24,805 nucleotides of DNA from an uncultured Chlorobiota bacterium (GTDB lineage: Bacteria > Bacteroidota > Bacteroidia > Bacteroidales > JAADGE01): positions 1 through 24,805 of the forward strand of contig CAMZKQ010000151.1 in assembly GCA_947311265.1 (NCBI GenBank), in the 5' to 3' direction. This document shows, in pieces, positions 21,829 through 24,805 of the stretch. The stretch's first letter is position 1. Each line of letters starts with the position of its first letter. The translations under genes were made by a program, and so were the position numbers. The notes under the pieces were generated by a model, which did no database searches, was not told the DNA's origin, and saw only the letters and a list, made by a program, of their open reading frames with translations.

Positions 21829-24192
21829 GTGAAAATATTAGGGAAGATAGATTTAGATGCCCTAAATCAAAAAACTCGCCCCGGTAAACCAAAAAACAAA
21901 AAGGAAAAACTGCAAGATAGGCAGGAAAGAGAAAAAGCATCAAAAGAAGCCCTCGAAAAAGCAAGGCTAGAAAGAGTAAAAGAAAAAGAAGAATTAGCCA
22001 AAGCTAAAAACATTGAAAAGACAGGTACAGAGGAAAAAAAAGTAGCCCCCGAGTTTATTGAAACAAAGATTAAAAAACTTTCAGGACCAACGGTTATTGG
22101 GAAAATTGACCTAAAACCTTCCGATACAGGCGGAGCAAAACGAAGACGCAAAAAACGGAAGCGAAAACGCATTGTTAAGCCTGTAAACCCTGCTACTGTA
22201 AAAGATGCTTCCAAAAGCAGAACACGCCCAACGGTGAACAGTAATAAAAGAAGACCTGTAAAAAAACGAGGGAAAATTGTAAAAGCAGAAATAACTAACG
22301 AGGACATTAAAAACCAAGTTAAGGAAACCCTTGCAAAACTTACCGCAAAGAAAAGAAAAACAGGAGTTAGGCACCGAAAAGATAAACGCTCGGAAGCCAA
22401 AGAAAGAGTAGAAAAAGAATTACAAGACCAACTCGTACAGGAGAAAATCCTTAAAGTTACAGAATTTATATCTGCAAGCGAACTCGCCTCTCATATGGAT
22501 ATTCCTGTAAATAAAGTTATCCAGACTTGTTTCGAGCTAGGAAAAATGGTGCAGATAAACCAACGACTAGATGCCGAAATTATATCTGTCGTAGCTGAAG
22601 AGTATGGCTTTGAAGTGGATTTTGTAACCATCTCCCAGCATGAAGCCATCGAAGATATTATTGATGCCGAAGAAGACTTGGTGCCAAGAGCACCAATTGT
22701 AACAATAATGGGACACGTTGATCACGGTAAAACATCTCTGCTTGACCATATTAGACATGCCAACGTAATCGCTGGCGAGGCCGGAGGAATTACCCAGCAC
22801 ATAGGAGCATACAACGTAACCCTCGATGATGGGAAACGCATAACTTTCTTAGATACCCCCGGGCACGAGGCATTTACAGCCATGCGGGCAAGGGGAGCAA
22901 AAGTTACAGATATTGCAATTATTGTTGTATCGGCAGACGACAGAATAATGCCACAAACCAAAGAAGCAATAAACCACGCACAAGCCGCAGACGTACCGAT
23001 TATTTTTGCAATCAATAAAATTGATAAAGAGGGGGCAAATCCCGACAGGATTAAAACAGAATTAGCAGAAATGAACTTCCAAGTAGAAGAATGGGGCGGA
23101 AAATACCAATCCAAAGACATCTCCGCAAAGTTCGGCACTAACGTAGATGAACTGCTTGAAGAAGTAATGCTTTCCGCAGAAATGCTCGAACTTAAAGCCA
23201 ACCCAAACCGTGCGGCAAAAGGCTCTATTATAGAATCCTCCCTTGACAAAGGACGTGGATACGTTACCACAGTACTCGTTGAAACGGGTACACTTAGGGT
23301 GGGCGATGTCATTTTAGCTGGACCTACCTCGGGTAAAGTAAAAGCCATGTTCAATGAGCGAGAGCAGCGAATAAAAGAAGCCGGGCCATCGGAACCAGTC
23401 CTTGTACTTGGGCTAAATGGAGCACCACAAGCAGGAGTTACACTTAACGTTGTAAAATCTGAAAAAGAGGCCAGAGACCATGCCCTTAAGTACGAAAGAA
23501 TACAGCGAGAACAATCCATGAGGGCTCACAAACACATCACACTCGATGAAATTGGAAGACGACTCAAAGTGGGCAACTTTCAGCAACTTAATGTTATTAT
23601 TAAAGGTGATGTTGATGGTTCTGTGGAGGCACTTGCCGATTCGCTTATCAAACTTTCTACCGAAGAAATTGAAGTGAACATTATACACAAAGCCGTTGGG
23701 CAAATTTCTGAAGCAGATGTTATGCTAGCCGCAGCTTCTGACGGTATCATCATTGGTTTTCAAGTTCGCCCAGCAATTACTGCAAAACGAATTGCTGAAA
23801 AAGAAGGTATCGACATTCGCCTTTACCATGTAATTTATGATGCCATTGAAGAGCTTAAAGAAGCAATGACTGGTATGCTTTCGCCTGAATTAAAAGAGGA
23901 AGTTACAGGTAATGTTGAAATTAGAGCGGTTTACCAAATATCCAAAGCAGGAAAAGTGGCCGGTTGCTACGTGCTTGACGGAAAAATTGTAAGAGATACA
24001 AAAATACGGGTTATTAGAGATGGTATTGTAAAATATGATGGACTTTTAGGTTCACTACGCCGTTTCAAAGAGAACGTAAAAGAAGTAACCAAAGGCTTTG
24101 AATGTGGATTAAATATCGAAAAATTCAACGACATAAAAGAGGGCGATATTATCGAAGCATATAAAGAAATTGAAGTGGCTAGAACATTATAA
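21829..24192 (+). CDS. infB: Translation initiation factor IF-2, main part (linker, G domain, domains II-IV)
   Basis: This frame is the continuation of the IF-2 gene in the -1 register; GTG 21829 is a nominal start inside the linker, and homology extends back to about 21643. The linker repeats the phrase (V/I)xGKIDL at VKILGKIDLDAL and GPTVIGKIDLKP. The second IF2_N-like domain follows (KVTEFISASELASHMDIPVNKVI), then the G domain: G1 MGHVDHGKTSLL, G2 GGITQHIGAY, G3 DTPGHEAF, G4 NKID, G5 SAKFGTN. Domains II, III and the fMet-tRNA-binding domain IV end at VART-L. All parts needed to place initiator tRNA on the ribosome are present. The gene is convergent with the EF-G gene and separated from it by a long hairpin. 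Confidence 0.95.
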   Translation: MKILGKIDLDALNQKTRPGKPKNKKEKLQDRQEREKASKEALEKARLERVKEKEELAKAKNIEKTGTEEKKVAPEFIETKIKKLSGPTVIGKIDLKPSDTGGAKRRRKKRKRKRIVKPVNPATVKDASKSRTRPTVNSNKRRPVKKRGKIVKAEITNEDIKNQVKETLAKLTAKKRKTGVRHRKDKRSEAKERVEKELQDQLVQEKILKVTEFISASELASHMDIPVNKVIQTCFELGKMVQINQRLDAEIISVVAEEYGFEVDFVTISQHEAIEDIIDAEEDLVPRAPIVTIMGHVDHGKTSLLDHIRHANVIAGEAGGITQHIGAYNVTLDDGKRITFLDTPGHEAFTAMRARGAKVTDIAIIVVSADDRIMPQTKEAINHAQAADVPIIFAINKIDKEGANPDRIKTELAEMNFQVEEWGGKYQSKDISAKFGTNVDELLEEVMLSAEMLELKANPNRAAKGSIIESSLDKGRGYVTTVLVETGTLRVGDVILAGPTSGKVKAMFNEREQRIKEAGPSEPVLVLGLNGAPQAGVTLNVVKSEKEARDHALKYERIQREQSMRAHKHITLDEIGRRLKVGNFQQLNVIIKGDVDGSVEALADSLIKLSTEEIEVNIIHKAVGQISEADVMLAAASDGIIIGFQVRPAITAKRIAEKEGIDIRLYHVIYDAIEELKEAMTGMLSPELKEEVTGNVEIRAVYQISKAGKVAGCYVLDGKIVRDTKIRVIRDGIVKYDGLLGSLRRFKENVKEVTKGFECGLNIEKFNDIKEGDIIEAYKEIEVARTL

Positions 24193-24200
24193 TAGCCTCA

Positions 24201-24264
24201 TAAATAGACTGTAAAATAAAAAAGCCAACTATCTAGTTGGCTTTTTTATTTTACAGTCTATTTA
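24201..24264. terminator. Perfect 30-bp hairpin, bidirectional terminator between infB and the EF-G gene
   Basis: 24201-24230 and 24235-24264 are exact reverse complements with a 4-nt loop (atct). The apex is GC-rich (agccaact/agttggct) with A-run and T-run flanks, so it can terminate both convergent genes. The stem continues without mismatch for a further 22 bp into AT-rich sequence, ending 9 nt after infB and 7 nt before the EF-G stop. Confidence 0.92.
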
Positions 24265-24271
24265 CTGCTCG

Positions 24272-24805
24272 CTACTCATCTTTATCAATTAATTCTTGAT
24301 GTGTATCAATTAATTCTTTTTGTAAATCGGTCGGAACAGGGCTGTACTCTCCAAATTCCATTTCGTAGTAACCTCGCCCATGTGTAAGCGAACTTAGGGC
24401 TGTTGAATATTTATTTAATTCCGCCAACGGCACCTTTGCATTTATAATTTCAAACCCATTTTGGCTACTCATACCTTGTATCATCGCTCGGCGAGATTGT
24501 AAATCACCCATTGCATCGCCCATATATTCGCTAGGTATTTTTACTTCCAAATTGTAAATTGGTTCGAGCAGTTTTGGTGATGCCGCTTTAAATGCCTCTG
24601 CAAATGCTTTTGAACCAGCAATTTTAAACGAAATTTCATTAGAATCTACTTGGTGCATTTTTCCATCGTACACGCAAACTCGAATATCTCGGGCATAACT
24701 CCCTGTAAGTGGTCCATTCTCCATTTTTTCCATCAAACCCTTTACAATAGCAGGCATATAATTAGCATCAATAACCCCCCCAACAATACAGTTGTAAAAA
24801 ACTAG
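24272..24805 (-). CDS. Elongation factor G, EF-G2-like paralogue, C-terminal part (runs off the right edge)
   Basis: The frame is open to the last base of the window and covers about 177 residues of domains IV-V. It reads LVFYNCIVGGVIDANYMPAI, then GPLTGSYARDIRVCVYDGKM, a domain V of usual form (EPIYNLEVKIPSEYMGDAMG) and a C-terminus ending in EFGEYSPVPTDLQKELID. EF-G moves tRNA and mRNA through the ribosome after peptide bond formation. The wording SYARDIRVCVYDGKMHQVDS differs from the usual EF-G1 form (GYPVVDVKVRL-type) and resembles the second EF-G of Bacteroidetes. The place next to infB, outside a str operon, agrees. The GTPase domain is not in the window, so the paralogue call is inference. 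Confidence 0.88.
   Translation of the reverse strand, partial: LVFYNCIVGGVIDANYMPAIVKGLMEKMENGPLTGSYARDIRVCVYDGKMHQVDSNEISFKIAGSKAFAEAFKAASPKLLEPIYNLEVKIPSEYMGDAMGDLQSRRAMIQGMSSQNGFEIINAKVPLAELNKYSTALSSLTHGRGYYEMEFGEYSPVPTDLQKELIDTHQELIDKDE

Overview
The window comes from a Bacteroidota (Bacteroidetes) chromosome. Four observations support this. Several promoters fit the phylum's TTG-N18/20-TAnnTTTG pattern. One secreted enzyme ends in a type IX secretion (T9SS) sorting domain. The block rpsU - xerC - hpf - tRNA-Thr has the order typical of the phylum, leading towards the tuf region. The DNA is AT-rich, with A/T-rich leaders instead of clear Shine-Dalgarno sites. I cannot name a genus. Nearly everything here is core chromosome; I see no prophage, CRISPR array or intact insertion sequence.

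Left part (1-8053, all minus strand), listed in transcription order: fbaA (aldolase), accD (fatty acid synthesis), an alanine:cation symporter with an unusual N-terminal extracytoplasmic domain, a membrane protein with tandem helix-hairpin-helix repeats, an acyl-CoA dehydrogenase, then rpsU-xerC-hpf from its own consensus promoter, and a tRNA-Thr with a separate promoter. A strong 15-bp hairpin lies between fbaA and accD.

Middle part (8196-14993, plus strand): a palindrome-rich divergent intergenic region, a secreted GH13 alpha-amylase-family enzyme interrupted by an in-frame TAA, a flippase-like membrane protein, a small lipoprotein, and a large membrane-anchored subtilisin-like protease. 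The protease has a cytoplasmic N-terminal domain, a proline-rich linker encoded by a C10 tract, one membrane segment, an S8 protease domain and a cysteine-containing C-terminal domain. This lipoprotein/protease pair is the least ordinary gene content here. A bidirectional terminator separates it from pnp.

Right part (15165-24805): pnp (minus) with a leader hairpin and a near-consensus promoter, then a 553-bp intergenic region with a 24-bp imperfect inverted repeat (MITE-like) and a possible decayed reading frame, then aroK and a TPMT-like methyltransferase (minus). Divergently comes the information-processing cluster rimP-nusA-infB (plus), driven by a consensus promoter and preceded by a GC-rich hairpin that looks like an attenuator. 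infB carries a -1 frame disruption in its variable N-terminal region. A perfect 30-bp hairpin separates infB from the 3' part of a convergent elongation factor G gene that resembles the second, EF-G2-type paralogue. That gene runs off the right edge.

Two genes (GH13 and infB) are broken as written. infB is essential in bacteria, so its break may be a sequence error, internal initiation or frameshifting, and both breaks should be checked against reads.
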